A DNA stretch of 64,000 bases from CBDFLA01 sp965248915. Lineage in GTDB: Bacteria > Pseudomonadota > Alphaproteobacteria > M2410. Below the pieces are notes generated by a model. The model was not told the origin of the DNA. It did not search any database and worked only from the letters and a program-made list of their open reading frames with translations. The stretch is from NCBI GenBank assembly GCA_965248915.1, contig OZ252216.1, forward strand, positions 1,860,001-1,924,000, written 5' to 3'. Made by a program: the position numbers and the translations under genes. Position 1 is the stretch's first letter. The number at the start of each line of letters is the position of its first letter. Shown in pieces: positions 18,062 through 26,817 of this stretch.

Positions 18062-19741
18062 CTAGCGAGAGAACTTCTTGAACTTGATGCGATGAGGCAC
18101 CGCTGCATCATCGCCGAGGCGTCGCCTGCGATCTTCTTCATAGTCCTCGTAGTTTCCTTCAAACCACTCCACGTGACTATCGCCCTCAAAGGCCAAGATG
18201 TGTGTGGCGATACGGTCCAAGAACCAGCGATCATGCGAAATGATAACGGCGCATCCGGCGAAATTTAATATCGCGTCCTCCAGAGCCCGCAACGTATCCA
18301 CATCAAGATCATTGGTCGGCTCGTCAAGCAGCAGAAGATTGCCACCAGACTTCAACATCTTCGCCAGATGGACCCGGTTGCGCTCCCCACCCGACAGCTG
18401 CCCGACCTTTTTTTGTTGATCACCACCACGGAAATTGAAGTTGCCCACATAAGCCCGACTTTGAATCTCGCGTTTTCCCAGCTCAATAATATCGTTGCCG
18501 CCAGAAATTTCTTCCCAAACCGTTTTGTTGGGATCAAGCGCATCCCGGGACTGGTCGACATAACTCATCTCGACGGTCTCTCCCGTCGTCAGGGTTCCGG
18601 AGTCCGGTTCATCCTGACCAGTGAGCACTCGAAACAGCGTCGTTTTTCCCGCGCCGTTCGGACCAATGACACCCACAATACCTCCAGGTGGCAGAGCGAA
18701 TGAGAGCCCATCGATTAGAAGATGGTCCCCAAATCCTTTGGTTAGATCATTGGCTTCGATGACATTGCCGCCAAGACGAGGTCCTGGTGGGAAGACGATC
18801 TGCGCCCGTCCGACCTTCTCATTGCCCGCATCAGTCAACATCTCATTGTAGGCTTGGATACGTGCTTTGCTCTTGGCCTGGCGCGCTCTCGGTGACGCCT
18901 TAATCCACTCCATCTCTCGCGCCAAGGTCCGCTCTTTTGCTTCTTCGTGCTTACCCTCAGTTTCAAGACGCTTTTTCTTTTGCTCAAGCCAGCTCGAGTA
19001 GTTTCCTTCGTAAGGAATGCCGTCACCACGGTCGAGTTCGAGAATCCAGCCCGTCACATTGTCGAGGAAATAGCGGTCATGCGTGATCAGTACCACGGCA
19101 CCTTTGTAGTCGCGCAGGTAATGCTCAAGCCAAGCAACACTTTCCGCATCCAGATGGTTGGTCGGCTCATCCAGCAATAGAAGGTCTGGACCTTCAAGGA
19201 GCAATCGACACAGCGCAACCCGTCGTTTTTCACCGCCTGACAATGTCGATACGTCTGCATCCCCTTCCGGACACCGCAACGCATCCATGGCCATTTCGAT
19301 CTTGGAATCCAGATCCCAAGCGTCCGCAGCATCGATTTTCTCCTGCAGTTCCGCCTGCTCTGCGATCACCGCATTCATTTCATCGTCGTCCAAAGGCTCT
19401 GCGAATTTCATGGAAATTTCTTCGAACCGGTCAAGCAGGCTCTTGGTGGCCGCGACCCCGCCCATGACATTACCAAGAACGTCTTTGCTTTCATCGAGCT
19501 GAGGTTCTTGTGCCAAATAGCCAACCCTGGCCCATTCAGCCGGCCACGCCTCGCCATTAAACTCTTTCTCTTCACCTGCCATAATGCGAAGCAACGTCGA
19601 CTTACCAGAACCATTTAGTCCCACCACCCCGATCTTCGCGTCTGGATAAAACGAAAGATGAATTTCTTTGAGAACCTGTTTTCCACCAGTGTAGGTCTTC
19701 GACAGGTGTTGCATATGATAGATGTATTGGCGAGATGACAT
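18062..19741 (-). CDS. ettA: energy-dependent translational throttle protein EttA (ABC-F ATPase)
   Basis: The 559-residue protein has two ABC ATPase cassettes and no membrane segment, the ABC-F layout. Cassette one has 'GLNGSGKSTLL' and 'LSGGEKRRVAL'. Cassette two has 'GPNGAGKTTLF' and 'LSGGERNRVHL', followed by Walker B 'NLLLLDEPTNDLD'. The linker between cassettes is rich in charged residues ('WIKASPRARQAKSKAR'), as in EttA, where it contacts the ribosome and P-site tRNA. Length and start ('SSRQYIYHMQHLSKTY') match EttA, which gates entry into elongation according to the ADP/ATP ratio. Confidence 0.96.
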   Translation of the reverse strand: MSSRQYIYHMQHLSKTYTGGKQVLKEIHLSFYPDAKIGVVGLNGSGKSTLLRIMAGEEKEFNGEAWPAEWARVGYLAQEPQLDESKDVLGNVMGGVAATKSLLDRFEEISMKFAEPLDDDEMNAVIAEQAELQEKIDAADAWDLDSKIEMAMDALRCPEGDADVSTLSGGEKRRVALCRLLLEGPDLLLLDEPTNHLDAESVAWLEHYLRDYKGAVVLITHDRYFLDNVTGWILELDRGDGIPYEGNYSSWLEQKKKRLETEGKHEEAKERTLAREMEWIKASPRARQAKSKARIQAYNEMLTDAGNEKVGRAQIVFPPGPRLGGNVIEANDLTKGFGDHLLIDGLSFALPPGGIVGVIGPNGAGKTTLFRVLTGQDEPDSGTLTTGETVEMSYVDQSRDALDPNKTVWEEISGGNDIIELGKREIQSRAYVGNFNFRGGDQQKKVGQLSGGERNRVHLAKMLKSGGNLLLLDEPTNDLDVDTLRALEDAILNFAGCAVIISHDRWFLDRIATHILAFEGDSHVEWFEGNYEDYEEDRRRRLGDDAAVPHRIKFKKFSR

Positions 19742-19842
19742 AGCCGTGCGACCGCTCGTGACTGTATGGAAATCGCTGGGGTTTTAGCCAACCCCGCGGG
19801 CGATTGCAATCATCAATACGCGCGCCGGAGTTTGCACGTCAA

Positions 19843-19866
19843 CGGCGGCACCCGTGGGCACCGCCG
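19843..19866. other. GC-rich hairpin downstream of the small membrane-protein gene
   Basis: CGGCGG at 19843-19848 pairs perfectly with CCGCCG at 19861-19866, and CCC/GGG inside the loop can extend it. It lies 27 bp past the stop of the gene at 19893-20198 (minus strand). No run of T follows on either strand, so it may be an mRNA 3' stabiliser and not a classical terminator. Confidence 0.35.
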
Positions 19867-19892
19867 AAAAGTAAAATCAGGTTGTATTAGTC

Positions 19893-20198
19893 TCAGCGCG
19901 CCAAACCGAAAGTCCGCGCGAGACCTGAGCCCAATACGGCGAGGATCATCCGAGAAATAATGACAAAGCCGAGGAATACAATTTGTTCAGATTGAATGAG
20001 GAAGATGACCCAAATGTTCATTTGAGCCGGCAAACCAGCCGTATCAATCTGATCTTCGACCCATCCACCATTGAGCAACAAGGTCTGCATCGTTTCCGGA
20101 AATTTCCACCCGACCAGCGCAAAGACAAGTGCGCCCACAAGCACGGACAGAAAGATGTTGATCATTGACCCAAGAAGTCTACCCACTTTATCCCCCAT
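19893..20198 (-). CDS. small integral membrane protein, unassigned
   Basis: The 101-residue product has two hydrophobic stretches: about 13-31 ('IFLSVLVGALVFALVGW') and about 65-92 ('VIFLIQSEQIVFLGFVIIS', then 'ILAVLGSGLA'). The loop between them holds 'LLLNGGWVEDQIDTAGLP'. This looks like a small two- or three-helix inner-membrane protein of the kind common in Alphaproteobacteria, but I do not recognise a family with confidence. It stands alone between ettA and the nitronate monooxygenase remnant on the same strand. The composition is clearly membrane-protein-like, so I consider it a real gene. Confidence 0.65.
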   Translation of the reverse strand: MGDKVGRLLGSMINIFLSVLVGALVFALVGWKFPETMQTLLLNGGWVEDQIDTAGLPAQMNIWVIFLIQSEQIVFLGFVIISRMILAVLGSGLARTFGLAR

Positions 20199-20312
20199 AA
20201 ATTTCGAATTCTGTGTGACATCCAGTCCTTAGTTTAGCAGAAAATCCGACCCAGCGCGACCACACAGATTGAGCATGCACGCCAATACCGCACCCTCGTA
20301 AGTCTTTGAATC

Positions 20313-21276
20313 TCAAGGGCCCCTGCAATCACCGGGATCATTAATCTTAATCATGTCGAAATCGTGACACAGGTCAGACCTGGATATGATCTCGTTGTGA
20401 AATCCCAAAGCGCCTTCCCATTCCTCCAAAAACCCACTTAATCTTTCATAGGCCTCAATGAAATCGTGCTTGAACTCATGCCCCACGCTTCTCACAGATT
20501 GGCTCGCTTTCATGAGTCCACGCCCTGACCCACGAAGTAGGTCGCAAGTTCCTTCGCACCCTCATGACCACCTTCTGCAAGTTTGGAAACTTTGGCCATT
20601 GCCGGTTCACTAATCAAAGATTGAAGCGGCATCGGCAAAGGGTCCGGAGCGTCCCTTGATTCCCAGGCATCCGTCCAAGGGGACCGCAATGGCCTCGAGA
20701 ATTTGCCGGCTCGACTTCGTGAACGAACGGTTTGTCGAGAGCTCGCTGCCAACATCTCCGCAATGCCCCTGCCTCTGTTCCGGATACAACCACTATGTCG
20801 ACATCAGCTTGTACTTGTTTGAGCGCATGCTCCCTTGCGTCGACAAGTACCACGACCGCAACGCCGTGTCTCTTGCCGACATCAAGCATGGCTTGCGGCG
20901 GAACCCCAAGCGCACTGGCGATCAGTTTGATGGGATGAGAGAACGACACTTCAAGAAGCTTCTCCGCTCCGCTTTCACGCAGATTATCGCCAAACCCCAA
21001 TCCACAGGCGCGCACATCATCCGTAATGTCGGAAGCTTCTATGCCGTGGCGCTCAAGAATTTCACTTGCGAAGTCTTTAAGAGACTCTGGCATCAGTGAA
21101 AATATGTGTTCAGCGCTTGGCGGCTCGTCTTTTGTGGCCATCTTGTTAGGAACAATCAGGTCAACGCCGTAAGGCATGCCGCCAACGTGGTCATCGATCC
21201 AACTCAACTCAGTCTCAAGCTCGCTCGGCGACATGCCCACTACGCCTGGTCCAAAAAGTCGAGCCTTGCTTCCATG
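20313..21276 (-). pseudogene. nitronate monooxygenase remnant (N-terminus lost, internal deletion, frameshifts)
   Basis: Three reading frames on the minus strand together spell a nitronate monooxygenase of the 2-nitropropane dioxygenase family. The first piece (21276-20770) runs from 'GVVGMSPSELETELSWIDDHV' through 'YGVDLIVPNK' to 'DIVVVSGTEAGA'. The second (20755-20518) has 'MLAASSRQTVRSRSR', 'SPWTDAWESRDAPDPLPMPLQ' and 'GAKELATYFVGQGV'. The third (20516-20313) has 'LMKASQSVRSVGHEF'. Between pieces one and two roughly 80 residues, including the GGHTGE-type FMN segment, seem deleted. Between two and three a single base is missing near 20517. About 40 N-terminal residues are absent: the frame meets a stop at 21277, next to the divergent DUF4956 gene. 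The intact enzyme oxidises alkyl nitronates with FMN; this copy should be inactive. Confidence 0.8.
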
Positions 21277-21301
21277 TCACTTGCACGGCTATCTTGCCCC
21301 C

Positions 21302-21988
21302 ATGACACCACTCAAACTGTTTGCAAAACTCACCGGTTATTACGCACTCATTTCCCTGCTGACATACGGATTGCTCACCCTCCTGCCAAACGCTGATGCC
21401 TATCTACCCATCGGTGGTGCCCAGAAACTGCTGTCTGGTTCTGACGGCAATTCTCTAACGCCGATGGAAATCCACGCGACCCAGATTCGCGGGCTCGGCG
21501 ACAGCATCCTTTGGTTGGCATTTGCCATTTTTGGCGCCTTGCTCACCGTCATTCCGGTGAGTTGGATCTATATCGAAATTCGCAATCACGATGAATATGA
21601 CCAGAGCCTCGTTGAAACCATCATGATACTGCCCATTACGGTAACCGGCGTTGTTGTGATCGTGCACAACTCCCTCGCTCTCGCTTTCAGTCTCGCGGGC
21701 GTCGTCGGTGCGGTGCGGTTTCGAAACACGCTCAAAAGCTCTGGCGATGCTCTTTACATTTTGCTCGCGATCGGAATCGGGCTCGCCGCCGGTATTGGCG
21801 CCATAGAAATAGCCATCGTCATGTCTATGGGGTTCAACTACTGCTTCTTGAGCCTTTGGATCCTCGACTATGGAGCCAAGAAAAACACGCACAGATACAT
21901 GCGACGCACCAATGGCAAGAAGTCGCGGCACAAGAAACACCGTTCGGACAGCGAAGAGACAGAAGCGACATCGCCGCCACCAACATAG
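21302..21988 (+). CDS. DUF4956-family integral membrane protein
   Basis: The 228-residue product has about five hydrophobic segments: near 8-26, 70-90, 105-120, 124-140 and 150-190. It contains 'LAFSLAGVVGAVRFRNTLKS', matching the conserved 'GA..VRFR..L' core of DUF4956 proteins, and ends in a basic, polar tail ('KKSRHKKHRSDSEETE'). DUF4956 proteins have no established function but often neighbour CotH-like kinases and VTC-type polyphosphate polymerases; here a CotH-like gene follows 27 bp downstream. The ATG at 21302 is chosen because the first helix follows directly. The frame extends upstream into the decayed nitronate monooxygenase region, and I see no clear ribosome binding site, so the start is moderately sure. 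Confidence 0.8.
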   Translation: MTPLKLFAKLTGYYALISLLTYGLLTLLPNADAYLPIGGAQKLLSGSDGNSLTPMEIHATQIRGLGDSILWLAFAIFGALLTVIPVSWIYIEIRNHDEYDQSLVETIMILPITVTGVVVIVHNSLALAFSLAGVVGAVRFRNTLKSSGDALYILLAIGIGLAAGIGAIEIAIVMSMGFNYCFLSLWILDYGAKKNTHRYMRRTNGKKSRHKKHRSDSEETEATSPPPT

Positions 21989-22015
21989 GCGTTGAAATAT
22001 TGGGGAGGCATCGGG

Positions 22016-23098
22016 GTGAAACAGAGTAGCAAATCAAGAAAAACGAAACGCGCAATCATTCTCACATCAATCGGTGTCGCCCTCTATGTGGCGAGCCCAA
22101 GTATTGCAGATACAATTGAAAACCGCCCCCTCTTCGGTGCCAAAGAGAAACTGTCCCTAACCATCGAAGCGCCCCTAAGTGTCCTGTTTAAAGAACACCG
22201 AGACACAGGCGAGTATGTGCAAGGTCAATTGACCGTACACTTAAGCGACGGAACCACGCAGATCTTGCCAATGAAGCTCAAGACGCGCGGCAAGAGCCGG
22301 CGAAATCCAAGTGTATGTAAATTTCCGCCCCTACGTGTCAACTTCCCAAAGGACGCGACCGAAGGCACCATCTTCGAAGGCCAGGACAAACTCAAGCTCG
22401 TCACACATTGTCAAAGTTCAAAGCCCAGATACGATCTCTATTATCTCCAAGAACAAACAATCTATGACACCTACAATGTCTTATCCGATGTGAGTTTCAA
22501 AACGCGGCTCTCTCAAATTGAATATGTGGACACCGGAAACAAATACTCTGTTTCTGGTAAGCATGGATTCTTCATTGAAGACATTGATCACGTCGCGGAA
22601 CGCCTCGGTCTGTCGCGACTGAAATCCGAAAAGATCACCATTCCGGACATCGACCCCACGACCGGCGCACTCTTCGGTCTCTTCCAGTATTTTGTTGGAA
22701 ATCTTGATTGGGCATTTCTAGGCGGACCTGAGGGCGATGACTGTTGCCACAACTCAAAGCTCCTCAACAATGCATCTGGCACCGCCCTCCATGTCCCCTA
22801 CGACTTTGATCACGCCGGTGTAGTCGATTCAGACTATGCGACCGTTCCAGAAGGTCTTCCACTGAACTCAACGCGTCAAAGGCTTTATCGCGGCCTGTGC
22901 GCTCACAACGATCAGATCCCAGAAGCCATTGCGCTCTTCAATGAACAGCGTGAAACCATTTACGCAATTGTTTCCGACAGCGCCGACCTGTCCAAATCGC
23001 GAAAAAAACGAACTTCGAGCTACTACGACAAGTTCTATGCAACCATCAACGACGCCGCCAAACTCGACAAATCAATCTACAAAAAGTGTCGTGGCTAG
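22016..23098 (+). CDS. secreted CotH-like (atypical kinase fold) protein
   Basis: From the GTG at 22016 (GGGGAGG at 22001-22007, 8 bp spacing) the product is 360 residues with a basic N-terminus and signal peptide ('AIILTSIGVALYVASPSIAD'). It resembles the CotH family of atypical protein kinases found with DUF4956 proteins. 'LKTRGKSRR' and 'DKLKLVTHC' lie in the N-lobe, 'GNLDWAFLGGPEGDDCCHN' near 229-246, and 'VPYDFDHAG' near 260 could supply the metal-binding aspartates (DFD in place of DFG). CotH phosphorylates spore coat proteins in Bacillus; the substrate here is unknown and extracytoplasmic activity is inference. An upstream TTG at 21992 has no ribosome binding site. Confidence 0.72.
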   Translation: MKQSSKSRKTKRAIILTSIGVALYVASPSIADTIENRPLFGAKEKLSLTIEAPLSVLFKEHRDTGEYVQGQLTVHLSDGTTQILPMKLKTRGKSRRNPSVCKFPPLRVNFPKDATEGTIFEGQDKLKLVTHCQSSKPRYDLYYLQEQTIYDTYNVLSDVSFKTRLSQIEYVDTGNKYSVSGKHGFFIEDIDHVAERLGLSRLKSEKITIPDIDPTTGALFGLFQYFVGNLDWAFLGGPEGDDCCHNSKLLNNASGTALHVPYDFDHAGVVDSDYATVPEGLPLNSTRQRLYRGLCAHNDQIPEAIALFNEQRETIYAIVSDSADLSKSRKKRTSSYYDKFYATINDAAKLDKSIYKKCRG

Positions 23099-23110
23099 CA
23101 TCAATGAATT

Positions 23111-24235
23111 TTATGGCACGGTGGTGCTTGCCTTGAGCCCACGCACATAGGCTTTGATGCGCTTAGGGTTTTCCTCTAGCGCCATCGCTGATGCCAAATA
23201 GGAGAGGAGCGCCTCGCCCCCTTCACTAGGAATAGCGAGCCGGGTACCCCGTTGCACCGTTGTGAGTGTATCCCCGGATATTTCCAAATAGGCATCCGCG
23301 CGACCGTAATAAGACCCAAGTCCAACATCGATCACCAGGACACGGTCACCAAATCGAGGAATAACCGTCTCCGCCAGGGGTGTATGCGCGACGACAATGT
23401 GATTCACGCCAAAATGTTCTAATAGTGTCTCCACATGAGATCGTTCACTGTCCTCATCCACCATTGACAGATTGCGGTACCAAAGTGGTCCCTCTTCATC
23501 CGTGAGGATCGTTTGTTCATCCACCGTAGAGGTCTTCAGCGCCACCTCAACCGCACCATTGATTTGATCAATCGACCAGTTCGCGTAACGATGCCCAATG
23601 CCGCCATGAACAAAAAGAACATCTCCAAGCTTCAGAACCGCGTCACGTTTCGCGACCCACCTGCCGTACTTGCCCTTTGGTGACCAAGCTTTCCGGTGCT
23701 CAACAAATCCCAACGGATAGGTCTCATTCCACTTCTCACGATAAGCATCGTCAAAGATCAAATCTTGTCCTTCGACCGAATTGTTCTTCAGACGGGTCTT
23801 AAACACCTCAAAATACTGATCGCGTGCTCGTTTCGAAGACGGGGTCCGAAACGCCTCGTACTCACCCTCATGTACGTAGCGTAGATCGCCCGTGACATTC
23901 ATTGCTTCATGATTGCCAATGACAAAATGAACCCTGCCACCCGATCTTCTCGATCGCGATTCAAGCCGCATTAACAAGTCGAGTATCTTTCGACTGCCTG
24001 GACCGCGGTCAACCACATCACCAAGCTGAACCAGAGTTGCATTGCGTCCAATCCAGTTACGCCGAGAATCGATGAGTTCAGCCCGACGGAGAATTGATAT
24101 GTAGTGTTCGTAGTCGCCGTGAATGTCACCAATGGCAACAATGCGAGGTTCCTGTTTTGGGGTCGCCGCAGCGGCATTCGCTGCTACAGGAAGAAACCAG
24201 AGCGCAATGACGGCTAGTCTAAAAATGTATTTCAT
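23111..24235 (-). CDS. Shewanella-like (PPP-family) metallophosphatase, exported
   Basis: The 374-residue product from the ATG at 24235 (GGGGG 8 bp upstream) has a signal peptide ('LAVIALWFLPVAANAAAA'). It then shows every PPP phosphatase motif in order: 'GDIHGDYEHY', 'GDVVDRGPGS', 'GNHEAMN', 'HGGIGH' and 'VVAHTPL'. The layout fits Shewanella-like protein phosphatases, which dephosphorylate proteins, including phosphotyrosine. The signal peptide places it in the periplasm. It is the last gene of an apparent three-gene operon with the two genes upstream (35-bp gap), and it converges on the CotH-like gene. A phosphatase facing a putative extracytoplasmic kinase is suggestive. Confidence 0.9.
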   Translation of the reverse strand: MKYIFRLAVIALWFLPVAANAAAATPKQEPRIVAIGDIHGDYEHYISILRRAELIDSRRNWIGRNATLVQLGDVVDRGPGSRKILDLLMRLESRSRRSGGRVHFVIGNHEAMNVTGDLRYVHEGEYEAFRTPSSKRARDQYFEVFKTRLKNNSVEGQDLIFDDAYREKWNETYPLGFVEHRKAWSPKGKYGRWVAKRDAVLKLGDVLFVHGGIGHRYANWSIDQINGAVEVALKTSTVDEQTILTDEEGPLWYRNLSMVDEDSERSHVETLLEHFGVNHIVVAHTPLAETVIPRFGDRVLVIDVGLGSYYGRADAYLEISGDTLTTVQRGTRLAIPSEGGEALLSYLASAMALEENPKRIKAYVRGLKASTTVP

Positions 24236-24270
24236 CAATCTGTCCCCCTTCGCGCCAATCACAAGACACA

Positions 24271-25122
24271 TTAGTCGGTGTAAATAGCGATGGTGCCGCC
24301 CGTCTTTCTGCCCTCGTCTGCGAGTATCAAGCGACCATCCGGCAGAAGACTGATACCTTCAGTCTGCGGGTGCAAATCCTCCGGCAATCGGCCAGCAGCG
24401 ATAACGTTGCCTTTCCGCGTGATCTCAAGGATAAACTGATCTTGCGCCGACACAAGAATCAAATGACCTGTGGTTTCATCGACTTGAATACCCGAGGCGT
24501 GGAAGCGCTTCTCTCCTATCGCGTTTTTCATTGCTTTCTTGCTGACAGATATTGGCTTGTCACGGAGCGTTTGACCTTCCACTGACCAACGAAAAATGAG
24601 GAGCCCAGCGTCAAATTGATTCGACCATGTTTTCTTGCAAGCGATGAGGAGATCCCGCGATCGATCGTCATAGTCGACCCCCTCCACCTCGCAATGTTTT
24701 CCTGCCCCCGTCTCAATAATTTGAACATCGCGCATGTCGGCACCGACGGGATTGGGAATAGCAAAAAGGACACCTTCAGAAGTGATGAGGTAGATAACCT
24801 CATTCCCAACCGCAATCGCCTCAAAATCCCCTCGCAAAGAAGCTGCGCCATCTTTCAACGTATAAAACGGTTCGACAGTTTCTGCCTCTAGATCGATCTG
24901 GTAGATAATCCCTACCTCATCATCATGCGCCAGAAGCGTTGTGGCGTTCAGAAACGCCAACCCAGAAACCTCTTCGAGCTGCAGTGGAAGAGAAAAGAAA
25001 TGATCTGGGTCTGAAAAATCAATGGAGCAGATCTTGCAAACGGGTGGTTGTCCCATTCCCAACAGGCCAAAGACTGAGACAGCAATTGCAACAATAGAGT
25101 AGTGGACCTTAAGTCGGTTCAT
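24271..25122 (-). CDS. SdiA-regulated / phytase-like beta-propeller protein
   Basis: The 283-residue product opens with a membrane anchor or signal segment ('YSIVAIAVSVFGLLGMG'). It then reads as repeated beta-strand units: 'LEEVSGLAFLNATTLLAHDD', 'LRGDFEAIAVGNEVIYLI', 'KHCEVEGVDYDDRSRDLLIA', 'FHASGIQVDETTGHLILVSA' and 'QTEGISLLPDGRLILADEG'. This 'E-G-x' pattern is typical of the SdiA-regulated domain and esterase-like/phytase-like propellers. Phytase or esterase activity cannot be confirmed from sequence. Its start overlaps the stop of the PQQ sugar dehydrogenase gene by 4 bp, so they are translationally coupled. Confidence 0.8.
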   Translation of the reverse strand: MNRLKVHYSIVAIAVSVFGLLGMGQPPVCKICSIDFSDPDHFFSLPLQLEEVSGLAFLNATTLLAHDDEVGIIYQIDLEAETVEPFYTLKDGAASLRGDFEAIAVGNEVIYLITSEGVLFAIPNPVGADMRDVQIIETGAGKHCEVEGVDYDDRSRDLLIACKKTWSNQFDAGLLIFRWSVEGQTLRDKPISVSKKAMKNAIGEKRFHASGIQVDETTGHLILVSAQDQFILEITRKGNVIAAGRLPEDLHPQTEGISLLPDGRLILADEGRKTGGTIAIYTD

Positions 25123-26258
25123 TCCTTCGGAACCAAACGGAGAAGCTTGCCCTGAGCTTCGTCGGTCAACACATAGATGAAACCGTCGGGACCTGTACGT
25201 ATATCGCGGATACGCACACCGACCTCATCAAGCAGGCGCTCCTGGCCAATGACCTTGCCATCTTCCAAATCGACGCGAACGATGTGCTTGCCTATGTTGA
25301 CACCATTGGCTTTCCCGCGCTTCAGCGCCCCAACAAAGGCATCGCCATTCCACTCGGGGAACGCGTCACCGCGATAAATCGTCAGACCAGACGGCGCAAT
25401 CGAGGGCGTCCAATAAACAAGCGGCTGTTCTGTTCCCTCATACTCGGTGTAGGGCGAAACCTTCGACCCGTTGTAGTCCAACCCAAACGTTGCGATTGGC
25501 CAGCCGTAATTGGTGCCCGCGGTAATAAGGTTCAGTTCATCGCCACCTCGAGGCCCATGCTCATGCGAGTACACATCACCAGTTTCAGAATCCAATGCCA
25601 AACCCTGAGGCGAACGGTGCCCATAGGTCAAAATCTCTGGCAAGGCATTAGGTTGCCCGACAAACGGATTGTCATCGGGTGCACTGCCATCATCGTTCAG
25701 TCGCAAAACCTTGCCAAGGTGATTGTCAAGATGTTGCACCTGTTCGCGGTAGTCAAAGCCATCACCCGTGGTGAGGAGGAGCGATCCGTCTGGCAGGAAC
25801 AAGAGCCGACCGCCGTAGTGGGCTGGCGTTGCTTTCATAGGCTCCACCGTGAAGATCGTCTCGACGTCTTCGAGGACATGGCCGACTAGCTTGCCTCTTA
25901 CAACACGCGTGGCATTGGCTCTCGCTCCACCATGGGCAAGGGCCAAGTAGACCAATCCGTTTTCTTCAAACTCGGGATGAAGAGCTACGTCAAAGAGCCC
26001 CGATTGGCCTCTGGTGTAAACCGGCGGAACGCCGCTGATAGGCGTTGGGTCAAGCTGGCCATCGCGAATGTAACGAAGCCTTCCTTCATCCCGCTCAGTC
26101 ACAAGCATCCCGCCGTCAGGCAGAAACGCGAGCGACCAAGGATAGGCCAACCCTTGCGTTACAGTTTCAACTGCATAATTCGCAGCATGGGCTGACGGCC
26201 ACGACACAACACATAAAGCCGCAAAGCCGCACAAAAATCCCTTTAACAACTTCTCCAT
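25119..26258 (-). CDS. PQQ-dependent soluble aldose sugar dehydrogenase
   Basis: The 379-residue product has a signal peptide ('FLCGFAALCVVSWPSAHA') and a six-bladed propeller of the soluble glucose/aldose dehydrogenase type: 'GLAYPWSLAFLPDGGMLVTER', 'LLFLPDGSLLLTTGDGF', 'YGHRSPQGLA', 'HEHGPRGGDELNLI' and 'RDIRTGPDGFIYVLTDE'. The HGPRGGDE segment carries the PQQ and metal contacts. Enzymes of this type oxidise aldoses in the periplasm and pass electrons to the respiratory chain. A longer frame reaches 26315, but the ATG at 26258 places the signal peptide at the N-terminus. First gene of a likely operon with the propeller protein and the phosphatase. Confidence 0.93.
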   Translation of the reverse strand: MEKLLKGFLCGFAALCVVSWPSAHAANYAVETVTQGLAYPWSLAFLPDGGMLVTERDEGRLRYIRDGQLDPTPISGVPPVYTRGQSGLFDVALHPEFEENGLVYLALAHGGARANATRVVRGKLVGHVLEDVETIFTVEPMKATPAHYGGRLLFLPDGSLLLTTGDGFDYREQVQHLDNHLGKVLRLNDDGSAPDDNPFVGQPNALPEILTYGHRSPQGLALDSETGDVYSHEHGPRGGDELNLITAGTNYGWPIATFGLDYNGSKVSPYTEYEGTEQPLVYWTPSIAPSGLTIYRGDAFPEWNGDAFVGALKRGKANGVNIGKHIVRVDLEDGKVIGQERLLDEVGVRIRDIRTGPDGFIYVLTDEAQGKLLRLVPKE

Positions 26259-26372
26259 GTCACCAAAAACCTTCACACCATGTAACGACAAGCCCCAGAA
26301 CGAAGAATAGTCCAAACCGTCGGAATTGGCTATAATGGCCCTTGGGAGATGAAAAACGGGGAAAAGACGACT

Positions 26373-26816
26373 ATGGTGCGTTCAATCAAACTGACCCTGG
26401 CCTTTGTTGTCGGCGTGGCAATCGCAGGCCTTTTAGGCACCGTTTTGTCCACTCAATTCGTGCTCGCCGAGCTTGCTTCTCTCCAAGTCAATGTCCCTAT
26501 GAGCGACAGGATCGACACCACCACCCATGATCTACTGAGCATGGGGCCGATTTATACAGTGGTTATTGGTATAGGCTTCCTGGTCGCCTTTGTCGTTGCA
26601 CGCCTCTTATTGCCCATTATCAGAATTCCTCGGCCCCTTGCCTTTGGCCTGGCAGGCTTTGCGGCCGTAACAGTTTCTATCTGGGCCATGAGTCTGATCT
26701 TCGGCACCATGCTCATTCCCGCAGCTCGGGAGATGACCGGATACATAACCCTCGGCGCCGCCGGCGCATTGGGCGGTATGTTCTACGCCTGGCTCACCCC
26801 AGACCGGACCGCTTGA
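26373..26816 (+). CDS. four-helix membrane protein, unassigned
   Basis: The 147-residue product has four predicted membrane helices: about 4-24 ('LTLAFVVGVAIAGLLGTVL'), 55-80 ('YTVVIGIGFLVAFVVARLL'), 88-110 and 118-140. The loop after helix one is polar ('VPMSDRIDTTTHDLL'). I do not recognise the family with confidence. The ATG at 26373 has GGGGAAAAG upstream; an in-frame ATG at 26349 lies too close to its only GGGAG. The stop is 1 bp before the ATG of the next gene, so it starts a tight three-gene unit. Confidence 0.7.
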   Translation: MVRSIKLTLAFVVGVAIAGLLGTVLSTQFVLAELASLQVNVPMSDRIDTTTHDLLSMGPIYTVVIGIGFLVAFVVARLLLPIIRIPRPLAFGLAGFAAVTVSIWAMSLIFGTMLIPAAREMTGYITLGAAGALGGMFYAWLTPDRTA

Positions 26817-26817
26817 G

